Assembly: GCA_030604165.1 (NCBI GenBank)
Contig: JAUVWK010000014.1
Span: 1 to 18,461, forward strand
Length of the DNA stretch: 18,461 nucleotides
Direction of reading: 5' to 3'
DNA from: Alphaproteobacteria bacterium
Lineage (GTDB): Bacteria > Pseudomonadota > Alphaproteobacteria > UBA828
Shown here: positions 7,107-13,828 of the stretch, piece after piece
How the letters are laid out: each line of letters begins with the position of its first letter
Position numbering within the stretch: the first letter of the stretch is position 1
Translations under genes and position numbers: made by a program
The notes under the pieces: generated by a model
Told to the model about the DNA's origin: nothing
Seen by the model: only the letters and a program-made list of their open reading frames with translations
Databases searched by the model: none

Positions 7107-7460
7107 GTGACCGAGCGCATGATCCAATCGATCGAGCCCGCCCGGCTCAAGGGCATGATGGAGCGCGGCGAAATGCTCGTCGTGGACGTGCGCGATCCGG
7201 ACGAGTTCGACGGCCCACTCGGGCATGTTCCGGGCGCCCACAATCTCCCGGTCGCCGCTATGCCGGATCGGCTTGCGGCGTTGGCGCATGCCATGGATCT
7301 GCCCGTGACAACAATGTGCGGGGCGAAGAAACGCGCGGAAACGGCGGCGCGGCTGATGATCGACGCCGGTTTCAAGCGCGTCACGACGCTGCGCGGCGGC
7401 TTGGCCGCGTGGCGCGAGCAGGGATTCGCAGTGGAGGGTGGTGAGGTCGATCGACCATAA
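7107..7460 (+). CDS. Single-domain rhodanese (sulfurtransferase)
   Basis: A 117-residue single rhodanese domain with the CDC25-like fold markers VVDVRDPDEFDGPLGHVPGA (25-44), a catalytic Cys71 in the loop CGAKKRA and the closing TLRGGLAAWREQG motif at about 93-105. Such proteins carry sulfane sulfur as a cysteine persulfide. The GTG at 7107 is used here; an in-frame ATG at 7119 would shorten the protein by four residues. It nearly abuts the MFS gene and is followed after 19 bases by the DsrE-like gene. A rhodanese next to a DsrE-type protein is a common pairing for persulfide relay in the cytoplasm. The loop CGAKKRA is more basic than in classical thiosulfate sulfurtransferases, so the donor may not be thiosulfate. 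Confidence 0.85.
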   Translation: MTERMIQSIEPARLKGMMERGEMLVVDVRDPDEFDGPLGHVPGAHNLPVAAMPDRLAALAHAMDLPVTTMCGAKKRAETAARLMIDAGFKRVTTLRGGLAAWREQGFAVEGGEVDRP

Positions 7461-7479
7461 ACAAAAAAAGGATACGGCC

Positions 7480-7833
7480 ATGAAAACCCTGATCATTTTG
7501 AACGACCCGCCCTACGGGACGGAGCGCTCCTACAACGGCCTGCGCCTCGCGCGTGCCATGAGCAAGAACGATCCCGAAGCGGCGATCACCGTGTTTCTGA
7601 TGGCCGACGCGGTCTTGTGCGCCAAGGCGGGCCAGACGACGCCGAACGGCTACTACAACATCGAGCGCATGCTGAAGGGCGTTCTCCGTGCCGGTAAGGA
7701 GGTGCTGCTGTGCGGCACCTGCATGGACGCGCGCGGCCTGACGGAAGCCGAGATGACGGCGGGGGCGCGGCGCAGCACGATGGACGAACTTGTCGCCGCG
7801 ACGAGCGCGGCCGACAAGGTTCTGACCTTCTAA
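7480..7833 (+). CDS. DsrE-like sulfur carrier protein
   Basis: A 117-residue small cytoplasmic protein starting at the ATG at 7480 behind AAGGA. It has the DsrE-fold N-terminus (MKTLIILNDPPYGTERSYNG), a central FLMADAVLCAK segment with Cys47, and the conserved LLCGTCMDARGL at 76-87 with Cys78 and Cys81. DsrE/TusD-like proteins accept and pass persulfide sulfur between rhodaneses and acceptor proteins. It lies between the rhodanese and the SQR-like flavoprotein, with a 60-base gap downstream. Sequence places it in the wider DsrE superfamily rather than the DsrEFH dissimilatory complex, since no DsrF/DsrH partner is present. The role as a persulfide shuttle is inference from family and neighbourhood. 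Confidence 0.85.
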   Translation: MKTLIILNDPPYGTERSYNGLRLARAMSKNDPEAAITVFLMADAVLCAKAGQTTPNGYYNIERMLKGVLRAGKEVLLCGTCMDARGLTEAEMTAGARRSTMDELVAATSAADKVLTF

Positions 7834-7893
7834 TTTGGGGCACCAGAGACGGCGGCGGCGCTGATCCGGCGACCGCCAAAGGAGGTTCGCGAT

Positions 7894-9051
7894 ATGAGCG
7901 ATGCCAAGAAAATTATCGTCCTCGGCGGTGGCGTTGGCGGCTTGGTCGCGGCGGTCACGCTGCGCAAGAAATTGCCGAAGCGACACCGCGTGATCCTTGT
8001 CGAGCGCGAGGCGGGGCACCTGTTCCAGCCTTCGCTGCTCTGGCTGATCACCGGAGAGCGCCGCCCCGAACAGTTCTCGCGACCGCTCGATCGCCTGAAA
8101 AAGAAGGGCATCGAGGTCGTGCGCGGCGAAGTCGAGCAGATCGAGCCCGAAGAGAAACGGGTGCGGGTGAACGGCGAGACCATCGCGGCGGATTATTTGG
8201 TGATCTCGCTCGGCGCGGCGCTCGCGCCCGAGACCATTCCGGGCTTGGCCGAGGCCGGCCACAACTTCTATACCCTCGCCGGCGCCGAAGCGCTGCGCGA
8301 CGCCCTCAAGCGCCTCAACACGGGCAAGCTGGTGGTGATGACCGCCGCGCCCGCCTACAGGTGCCCGGCGGCGCCGTACGAGGCGGCGATGCTGCTCGAC
8401 CACGATTGCCGCAAGCGAAAGGTGCGCGCGCAGGTGCAGATCGACCTTTACGCCGCCGAGCCCGGCCCCATGGGCGTGGCGGGGCCGCAGGTGTCCGCCG
8501 GGGTGCGGGCGATGGTCGAGGCCAAGGGCATCACCTACCACCCCGAGCACCAAGTCACGGCGGTGGATGCGCAGGCGCGTCGCATCGCCTTCGAGAACGG
8601 CGCCGAGGCCGAATTCGACCTGCTCGCCGTCGTCCCGCCGCACCGCGCGCCGCAGGTGGTGCGCGAGGCCGGGCTCGTGGGCGAGAGCGGCTGGGTGCCG
8701 GTGGATCGCCATACCCTCGAAACGCGCTTTCCGGGTGTCTTTGCCATCGGCGACGTGACGGGGATTCCGCTCAAGCTCGGTAAACCGTTGCCCAAGGCCG
8801 GGGTTTTCGCCCATGGCGAGGCCCAGGTGGTGGCGCACAACATCGCCTGCGCGATCAAGGGCCGCGGCGAGCCCGCCCGCTTCGAAGGCTTTGGTGAATG
8901 CTTTATCGAGACCGGCGGCGGCAAGGCGGGCTTCGGCCGCGGCAACTTTTACGCCGAGCCGACCCCGCAGATCGCGTTGCGCAAGGTGAGCCGCCGTTGG
9001 CATTGGGGCAAGATTCTGTTCGAGAAGTATTGGCTCTGGCGCTGGTTCTAA
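7894..9051 (+). CDS. Sulfide:quinone oxidoreductase-like FAD-dependent oxidoreductase
   Basis: A 385-residue pyridine-nucleotide-disulfide-reductase-fold flavoprotein. The FAD Rossmann motif GGGVGG (11-16) follows a short strand, ISLGAAL occurs at about 104-110, and the second FAD-binding motif FAIGDVTG is at 283-290. The C-terminus (KILFEKYWLWRWF) is aromatic and amphipathic, suggesting membrane-surface attachment as in SQR. Cysteines are at 157 (YRCPAAPYE), 172, 319 and 336 (GECFIETGG). Cys157 and Cys336 fit the redox pair of SQR, while the third N-terminal-side cysteine of classical type I SQR is absent. It would oxidise sulfide or a related sulfur substrate and pass electrons to quinone. 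The Shine-Dalgarno AAAGGAGG is near perfect. Alternatives are type II NADH dehydrogenase-like or flavocytochrome c-type proteins. Confidence 0.8.
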   Translation: MSDAKKIIVLGGGVGGLVAAVTLRKKLPKRHRVILVEREAGHLFQPSLLWLITGERRPEQFSRPLDRLKKKGIEVVRGEVEQIEPEEKRVRVNGETIAADYLVISLGAALAPETIPGLAEAGHNFYTLAGAEALRDALKRLNTGKLVVMTAAPAYRCPAAPYEAAMLLDHDCRKRKVRAQVQIDLYAAEPGPMGVAGPQVSAGVRAMVEAKGITYHPEHQVTAVDAQARRIAFENGAEAEFDLLAVVPPHRAPQVVREAGLVGESGWVPVDRHTLETRFPGVFAIGDVTGIPLKLGKPLPKAGVFAHGEAQVVAHNIACAIKGRGEPARFEGFGECFIETGGGKAGFGRGNFYAEPTPQIALRKVSRRWHWGKILFEKYWLWRWF

Positions 9052-9082
9052 AGCCCGCAAACTGACCGTCGAGGATGGGTAA

Positions 9083-9856
9083 ATGTGTGAGCTGTTCGGC
9101 TTAAGCGCCCGGCATCCGACGGATGTGAATCACTCGCTCGCGCTGTTACGCCCGCGGGGCGGCGAGATGGGGCCGCATGCCGACGGTTGGGGCGTGGCCT
9201 TCTACGAGGGAAACGCGGCGCGTGTTTTTAAGGAACCCATTCCCGCCGCGGAGAGTCGGTGCCTGGCGTTCATCAGCGAGTACGATTTCAAGAGCACGAC
9301 CGTCATTGCGCATATTCGCAGGGCCAACCCGCCCCAAATCGGCCGTGCCGCGGCGAACACCCATCCCTTCGAGCGCGAGCTGGGCGGGCGCTCCTGGGTC
9401 TTCGCCCACAATGGCAAGCTGCCGGGTCTGCGCGATGATCCGCGCTTCGAGCCCCGGCGCTTCCAGCCGATGGGCGAGACAGATTCCGAATACGCGTTTT
9501 GTCTGCTGCTTGAGAAAGTTGACGTACGGTCGACTTGTGGGAGCTTGGTCGATGCGATCCGAGGGATCACGCGGCAGCTTGCCGACGTGGGTGAGTTCAA
9601 TTTCATGCTGAGCGATGGTGAACACTTGGTCGTCCATGCCCACACAAAACTGTATGCAGCGCAGCGGTACTGTGTCGAGGCGGGCTGCGATCAGAAAGCC
9701 ATCCTGCTCGCGACCGCGCCGCTCACCGACGAACGCTGGCGCCCCTTGGATCATGGGCATATTTATGTCTACGCAGGCGGTGATGAGCTGCTGCATACCC
9801 GGTGCGGCAAGAGAGGCGTGGGGCGGGCCCAGTTGGCCGAGGGTGTCGGGCATTGA
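9083..9856 (+). CDS. Class II glutamine amidotransferase (YafJ-like)
   Basis: A 257-residue Ntn-hydrolase. Cys2, exposed after Met removal, is the nucleophile (MCELFGLSA). DGWG at 34-37, AHIRRA at 76-81, HNGKLPG at 109-115 and GETDSEYAF at 131-139 form the glutamine-binding and oxyanion pockets. It resembles E. coli YafJ throughout, including length; no synthase domain is fused. These enzymes release ammonia or cleave a gamma-glutamyl amide, but YafJ's partner is not established to my knowledge. It begins 31 bases after the SQR-like gene and ends 11 bases before the cysteine desulfurase start codon, so it is probably in the same transcript. Its link to sulfur is contextual: it could act on a gamma-glutamyl thiol or supply ammonia to an unseen synthase. 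Start chosen because Met-Cys is obligatory. Confidence 0.88.
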   Translation: MCELFGLSARHPTDVNHSLALLRPRGGEMGPHADGWGVAFYEGNAARVFKEPIPAAESRCLAFISEYDFKSTTVIAHIRRANPPQIGRAAANTHPFERELGGRSWVFAHNGKLPGLRDDPRFEPRRFQPMGETDSEYAFCLLLEKVDVRSTCGSLVDAIRGITRQLADVGEFNFMLSDGEHLVVHAHTKLYAAQRYCVEAGCDQKAILLATAPLTDERWRPLDHGHIYVYAGGDELLHTRCGKRGVGRAQLAEGVGH

Positions 9857-9867
9857 AGGTCAACGCG

Positions 9868-10986
9868 ATGGATCGCATCTATCTCGATTACAACGCCAGT
9901 ACGCCGCTCGCGCCCGAGGTCGCGGACGTCATGCGGCCCTATCTGGAGAGCGACTACGGCAATCCGTCGAGCCTGCATTGGGCCGGCGCGCCGGCGCGGG
10001 CGGCGGTGGAGCGGGCGCGAGCCCAAGTGGCCGGCCTGCTCGGCTGCGCGCCGGGCGAGGTGGTCTTCACCAGCGGCGGCAGCGAGGCCAATAATCAAGC
10101 CTTGAAGGGGGTTTATTACGCCTTGCGCGAGCGCGGCGATCACATCGTCACCACGCGCATCGAGCACCCGGCGATCATCGCGCCCTGCCGCTTTCTGGAG
10201 CGGCTCGGCGCCACGGTCACTTATCTTCCGGTCGATGGCGCGGGGCTCGTCGATCCCGACGACGTGCGCCAGGCGATCACCGCGCGGACCATCCTGGTCA
10301 GCGTCATGCACGCCAACAACGAGGTCGGCACGATCCAACCGATCGAGGAGATCGGGCGTATCGCGAAGCAGCATGACGTGCTGTTCCATAGCGACGCGGC
10401 GCAGTCGCTCGGCAAGATCCCGGTCGACGTGGCGGCGCTTGGCGTCGATCTGCTGTCGCTCGCGGGCCACAAGCTCTATGCCCCGAAAGGGGTGGGCGCG
10501 CTTTATGTGCGCGACGGCGTGGCGCTCGAGCCCTTGATCCACGGCGCCGGGCACGAACAGGGCCGCCGCGCCGGAACCGAGAGCGCGCTTTTGGCGGTGG
10601 CGCTCGGCACGGCTTGCGAAATCGCCGCAGGCTGGGCCGGCAGCAGCGAGGTGCGCGGCTTGCGCGACCGCTTCTGGGAGTTGCTGCGTGCCGGCTTGGG
10701 CGAGCGCGTGGTGCTCAACGGCGATCCCGAACGGCGCCTGCCCAACACGCTCAATGTCTGTTTTCCGGGCCGCGTGGGGGCCGAGATTCTGGCCGCGCTC
10801 GACGGCGTCGCGGCCTCGACCGGCTCCGCCTGCCATGCCGGGCGCGTCGAGCTCTCGCCGGTGCTCGAGGCCATGGGCGTGGCTCCCGAGGTCGGCATGG
10901 GCGCGCTCCGCTTCAGCCTCGGGCGCGGCACCACGGCCGCCGAGATCGAACAGGTGGCCGCGCGCCTGAACAGCATCCTCGGCTAA
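9868..10986 (+). CDS. Cysteine desulfurase (NifS/IscS family, class V aminotransferase fold)
   Basis: A 372-residue PLP enzyme that removes sulfur from L-cysteine, giving alanine and an enzyme-bound persulfide. It opens with IYLDYNASTPLAPEV (4-18). FTSGGSEANN is at 67-76, His100 (RIEHPA) stacks on PLP, HANNEVGT is at 148-155, and the Schiff-base Lys202 is in SLAGHKLYAPKG. The catalytic Cys322 lies in ASTGSACHAGRVELS, whose long loop is typical of NifS/IscS (group I). The ATG at 9868 is chosen over in-frame TTG 9853. No IscU, IscR or IscA neighbours are present, so it is probably not the housekeeping Fe-S gene. Instead it closes the sulfur operon and may feed persulfide to the rhodanese or DsrE proteins. 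It converges with the M20 hydrolase. Confidence 0.92.
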   Translation: MDRIYLDYNASTPLAPEVADVMRPYLESDYGNPSSLHWAGAPARAAVERARAQVAGLLGCAPGEVVFTSGGSEANNQALKGVYYALRERGDHIVTTRIEHPAIIAPCRFLERLGATVTYLPVDGAGLVDPDDVRQAITARTILVSVMHANNEVGTIQPIEEIGRIAKQHDVLFHSDAAQSLGKIPVDVAALGVDLLSLAGHKLYAPKGVGALYVRDGVALEPLIHGAGHEQGRRAGTESALLAVALGTACEIAAGWAGSSEVRGLRDRFWELLRAGLGERVVLNGDPERRLPNTLNVCFPGRVGAEILAALDGVAASTGSACHAGRVELSPVLEAMGVAPEVGMGALRFSLGRGTTAAEIEQVAARLNSILG

Positions 10987-10998
10987 GTGCGGCCGTTC

Positions 10999-11013
10999 GG
11001 CGGTCGCGCCGCC
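10999..11013. terminator. Weak stem-loop between convergent genes
   Basis: Bases 10999-11003 (GGCGG) pair with 11009-11013 (CCGCC) around a 5-base loop, in the 38-base gap between the convergent cysteine desulfurase and M20 hydrolase stops. The position suits a bidirectional terminator, but the stem is short and no T-run follows. Confidence 0.22.
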
Positions 11014-11024
11014 GCGCAATCCGC

Positions 11025-12260
11025 CTAATCCGCGTCGGCGCACGCCACCATGGCGTTCACCAGCACGTCGCAGCCCGCCGCGATGTCCTCGGGCGTCGCG
11101 GATTCGGTCTCGTTGTGGCTGATGCCGTCCTTGCAGGGCACGAAGATCATGCCGGTCGGCGCTACCCTCGAGACGTAGACGGCGTCGTGGCCGGCGCCCG
11201 AGACGATGCCGCGGTTTTCGAAACCCAGCGCGTCGGCCGCCTCCTGCACGGCGCCGACGCACTTGTCGTGGAACTTGACCGGCGGCGAATACCAGATTTC
11301 CTCGAACTTGAGCTCGAGCTTGAGCTCGGCGGCGATTTTCTCGCAGGCCCCTTCGAGCTCCTTGCTCATGGCCTCGAGAATACCGGCCTCGGGGTGGCGC
11401 AAATCCACGGTGAAGAAGATATGGCCGGGGATCACGTTGCGCGAGTTGGGGCTGACCTCCATCATGCCGACGGTGGCGCAGGCGTTGGGCAGGTTGGCAA
11501 AGCCGATGCGCCGGACCTCCTCCACCATGCGCGCCGCGCCCACCAGCGCGTCCTTGCGCCGCTCCATCGGTGTCGGTCCGGCGTGCGCCTCCATGCCGAT
11601 CACCTCGATCTCGTACCAGCGAATGCCTTGCACGCCCTGCACCACGCCGATGGTCTTGGCCTCGGCCTCCAGGATCGGGCCCTGCTCGATGTGGCTTTCA
11701 AAAAAAGCGCCGACCGCGCGCCCGCCGCATTCGGCCGCGCCCGCGTAACCGATGCGCTCTAGCTCCTCACCGATGGATTTGCCGTCGCGGTCCTTGCAGG
11801 CGAGCCCGTAGGCGAGCTCGAACTCGCCGGCGAATACGCCCGAGGCGACCATGGCCGGCGCGAAGCGCGAGCCCTCCTCGTTGGTCCAGGCCACCACCTC
11901 GATCGGGGCGTTGGTCTCATAAGATAGGTCGTTCAACGTGCGCACCACCTCGAGGCCGGCGAGCACGCCATAGATGCCGTCGAACTTGCCGCCGGTCGGC
12001 TGGCTGTCGATATGGCTCCCGGTCATGACCGGGGGCAGCGCGTTGTCCTTGCCCGGGCGGCGGGCGAAGATGTTGCCCATCTTGTCGACGCTGACGGTGC
12101 AGCCGGCCTCCTCGCACCAGCGCACGAACAAGTCGCGCGCCGCCTTGTCCACGTCGGTGAGCGCGAGACGGCAGACGCCGCCCTTCTCGGTGGCGCCGAT
12201 CTTGGCCATTTCCATGAGGCTGTCCCAAAGCCGCTGCCCGTTGATCCTGATGTTCTGCAC
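11025..12260 (-). CDS. M20-family N-carbamoyl amino acid hydrolase / beta-ureidopropionase
   Basis: A 411-residue metallo-amidohydrolase of the HyuC/AmaB/allantoate amidohydrolase group. It removes the carbamoyl group from N-carbamoyl amino acids as CO2 and ammonia. Metal-binding residues fit the family: His83 (TGSHIDSQPTGG), Asp94 (GKFDGIYG), Glu128-Glu129 (TNEEGSRF), His190 (ESHIEQGPILE) and His382 (GISHNETE). The dimer-domain motif EAHAGPTPM (224-232) is present. The start is GTG at 12260 with GGGAG about 9 bases upstream. Its position in a pyrimidine-degradation cluster favours N-carbamoyl-beta-alanine or N-carbamoyl-beta-aminoisobutyrate as substrate. Allantoate or N-carbamoyl-L-amino acids are the alternatives, and sequence alone does not separate them. 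It is divergent from the Mug-like gene. Confidence 0.9.
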   Translation of the reverse strand: MQNIRINGQRLWDSLMEMAKIGATEKGGVCRLALTDVDKAARDLFVRWCEEAGCTVSVDKMGNIFARRPGKDNALPPVMTGSHIDSQPTGGKFDGIYGVLAGLEVVRTLNDLSYETNAPIEVVAWTNEEGSRFAPAMVASGVFAGEFELAYGLACKDRDGKSIGEELERIGYAGAAECGGRAVGAFFESHIEQGPILEAEAKTIGVVQGVQGIRWYEIEVIGMEAHAGPTPMERRKDALVGAARMVEEVRRIGFANLPNACATVGMMEVSPNSRNVIPGHIFFTVDLRHPEAGILEAMSKELEGACEKIAAELKLELKFEEIWYSPPVKFHDKCVGAVQEAADALGFENRGIVSGAGHDAVYVSRVAPTGMIFVPCKDGISHNETESATPEDIAAGCDVLVNAMVACADAD

Positions 12261-12321
12261 GTCGCTGTCTCCCTATTGCGCGGAGCGATGATCCTGCCCG
12301 ACCCTTGGCCCGAAACACGCC

Positions 12322-12339
12322 AGCCTGTCAAGATAGGCT
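12322..12339. promoter_or_regulatory. Near-palindrome in a divergent intergenic region
   Basis: Bases 12322-12329 and 12332-12339 form an 8-bp inverted repeat with one mismatch and a 2-base centre, between the divergent M20 hydrolase and Mug-like genes. On the minus strand it contains TTGACA, a possible -35 for the hydrolase, though no good -10 follows. The nine bases GCCTGTCAA at its centre recur at 1964-1972 upstream of the CoA-transferase. Confidence 0.3.
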
Positions 12340-12362
12340 TCGGTTCGGAGAGGGAGCGGCCT

Positions 12363-12902
12363 GTGCAAGAAGACCTCGAGACAAACGCGGGCGCTGTCCT
12401 GCCCGATGTGCTCGGGCCGGGCCTCAAGGTGGTGTTCTGCGGCTCGGCCGTGGGCAGCGCCTCGGCCCGGGCCGGCGCCTATTACGCCGGGCCCGGCAAC
12501 AAGTTCTGGCCGACGCTGCAACGCATCGGGCTGACGCCGCGCCGCCTCGCGCCGGCGGAGTTCCGCGCGCTTGCGGGCTGCGGCATCGGGCTGACCGATC
12601 TGTGCAAGACCTTGTCGGGGCCCGATCGGGCGCTCGCGGCGGCGGCCGACGACGTGGCTGGTCTGGCCGCCAAGATCGAGCGCCATGCGCCCCGCGTGCT
12701 GGCCTTCAACGGCAAACGGCCGGCCGGGGTTTTTCTCGGCCAAAGATTCGGGCTGGCGCGGCCCGGCTACGGCCTGCAAACCGAACGGCTGGGGCCGAGC
12801 GCCATATTCGTGCTGCCCTCCACCTCGGGCGCGGCCAACCGCTGGTGGGACGACGCGCCCTGGTACGCGCTGGCGGATTATCTCGTGAGCGATAGCCGCT
12901 GA
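12363..12902 (+). CDS. Mug-like mismatch-specific DNA glycosylase with altered active-site motifs
   Basis: A 179-residue single-domain protein of the uracil-DNA-glycosylase superfamily, close to Mug in layout. VVFCGSAVG (23-31), AGPGNKFW (42-49), GIGLTDLCKT (74-83), LAFNGKRPA (113-121) and LPSTSGAAN (151-159) follow the Mug order. Mug excises uracil, ethenocytosine and related bases opposite purines. E. coli Mug has Asn in CGINPG and in NPSG; here those positions are Ala29 and Ser153. The chemistry may therefore differ or rely on other residues. GTG at 12363 has GAGAGGGAG upstream and gives the family length. ATG 12288 is in frame but adds 25 unrelated residues. It is divergent from the M20 hydrolase and convergent with nitrilase 1. 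Confidence 0.8.
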   Translation: MQEDLETNAGAVLPDVLGPGLKVVFCGSAVGSASARAGAYYAGPGNKFWPTLQRIGLTPRRLAPAEFRALAGCGIGLTDLCKTLSGPDRALAAAADDVAGLAAKIERHAPRVLAFNGKRPAGVFLGQRFGLARPGYGLQTERLGPSAIFVLPSTSGAANRWWDDAPWYALADYLVSDSR

Positions 12903-12912
12903 TGATCGCGCG

Positions 12913-13782
12913 TTAGCTCGGCAGCGCGATGCGGGTGTAGGTCTCCGGCCGGCGGTCGCGGAAGAACTGCCAGGCGTCGCGCACCTCGCGAATCATATCG
13001 AGGTCGATCTCCGTGACCACCAGCTCGTCTTTCTCGTCGCCGCCCTGCACCAGGATCTCGCCGCGCGGATTGCAGAAATAGCTCGAGCCGTAGAACACGT
13101 GGTTGCCGAACGCGGGCTCGGTGCCGACGCGGTTGTTGGCGCCGATGAAGATGCCGTTGGCGACCGCGGCGCCGGTCTGCTCGAGGTTCCACAAATGGTC
13201 GCTCAGCCCCTTGGGTGTGGCGGAGGGGTTGAACACCAGCTCGGCGCCGGCCAACGCCAGCTCGCGCCAGCCTTCGGGGAAGTGCCGGTCGTAACAGATA
13301 TAAACGCCGACCTTGCCGACCGCCGTGTCGAACACGGGATAGCCGAGATCGCCGGGCGCGAAGTAGTACTTCTCGTCGTAGTGGCCGATCTTCGGGATGT
13401 GGACCTTGCGGAAGCTGCCGAGACAGGTGCCGTCGGCGTCGATCACGGCCGCCGTGTTGTAGCGCTTGCCGTCCTTGCCTTTCTCGTAGATCGGCGAGAT
13501 CAGCACCAGGCCGTGTTTCTTGGCCGTTTCCATCATGATCTGCGTGGTCGGACCTTCCGGGATCGGCTCCGCGGCATCGAACCATTTGTCGTCCACGATG
13601 GCCGGGAAATAGGGCGCGTTGAAAACCTCTTGCAAGCCCAGCACCGTGACGCCCTGGCGCGCCGCCTCCTCGATCAGGGGCATATGCGCCGCGATCATTT
13701 TTTCCTTGATGGTCTCGATCGAATCGATCGCGGGATCGGCCTTCAGGCCCATCTGAATTAGGCCCGCTTTGATCTTTCTCAT
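12913..13782 (-). CDS. Nitrilase-superfamily N-carbamoyl amidohydrolase (copy 1)
   Basis: A 289-residue carbon-nitrogen hydrolase with the Glu-Lys-Cys triad at Glu52 (LQEVFNAPYF), Lys126 (FRKVHIPK) and Cys163 (GVYICYDRHFPE). The RHFPEGWRELA continuation and NPSATPKGLSDHLW at about 185-198 are typical of beta-ureidopropionase and N-carbamoylputrescine amidase rather than true nitrilases. The predicted reaction splits N-carbamoyl-beta-alanine or a relative to the amine, CO2 and ammonia. The ATG at 13782 has GGGAG at good spacing. It lies 46 bases downstream of a paralogue of almost identical length with the same triad positions, indicating tandem duplication and possibly substrate split. The downstream end converges with the Mug-like gene. 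Confidence 0.9.
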   Translation of the reverse strand: MRKIKAGLIQMGLKADPAIDSIETIKEKMIAAHMPLIEEAARQGVTVLGLQEVFNAPYFPAIVDDKWFDAAEPIPEGPTTQIMMETAKKHGLVLISPIYEKGKDGKRYNTAAVIDADGTCLGSFRKVHIPKIGHYDEKYYFAPGDLGYPVFDTAVGKVGVYICYDRHFPEGWRELALAGAELVFNPSATPKGLSDHLWNLEQTGAAVANGIFIGANNRVGTEPAFGNHVFYGSSYFCNPRGEILVQGGDEKDELVVTEIDLDMIREVRDAWQFFRDRRPETYTRIALPS

Positions 13783-13828
13783 GCCTTTGGTCTCCCTCGC
13801 CTCTCGCCTTGGGCGGTCGTTCGTGAGC

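Noticed and set aside
7381..9060. 559-codon minus-strand frame across rhodanese, DsrE and SQR-like genes
   Set aside because: It overlaps three recognisable genes and shows only low-complexity Arg/His/Ala content.
9769..11262. 497-codon minus-strand frame opposite the cysteine desulfurase
   Set aside because: Composition-driven shadow of a clear PLP enzyme; no motifs of its own.
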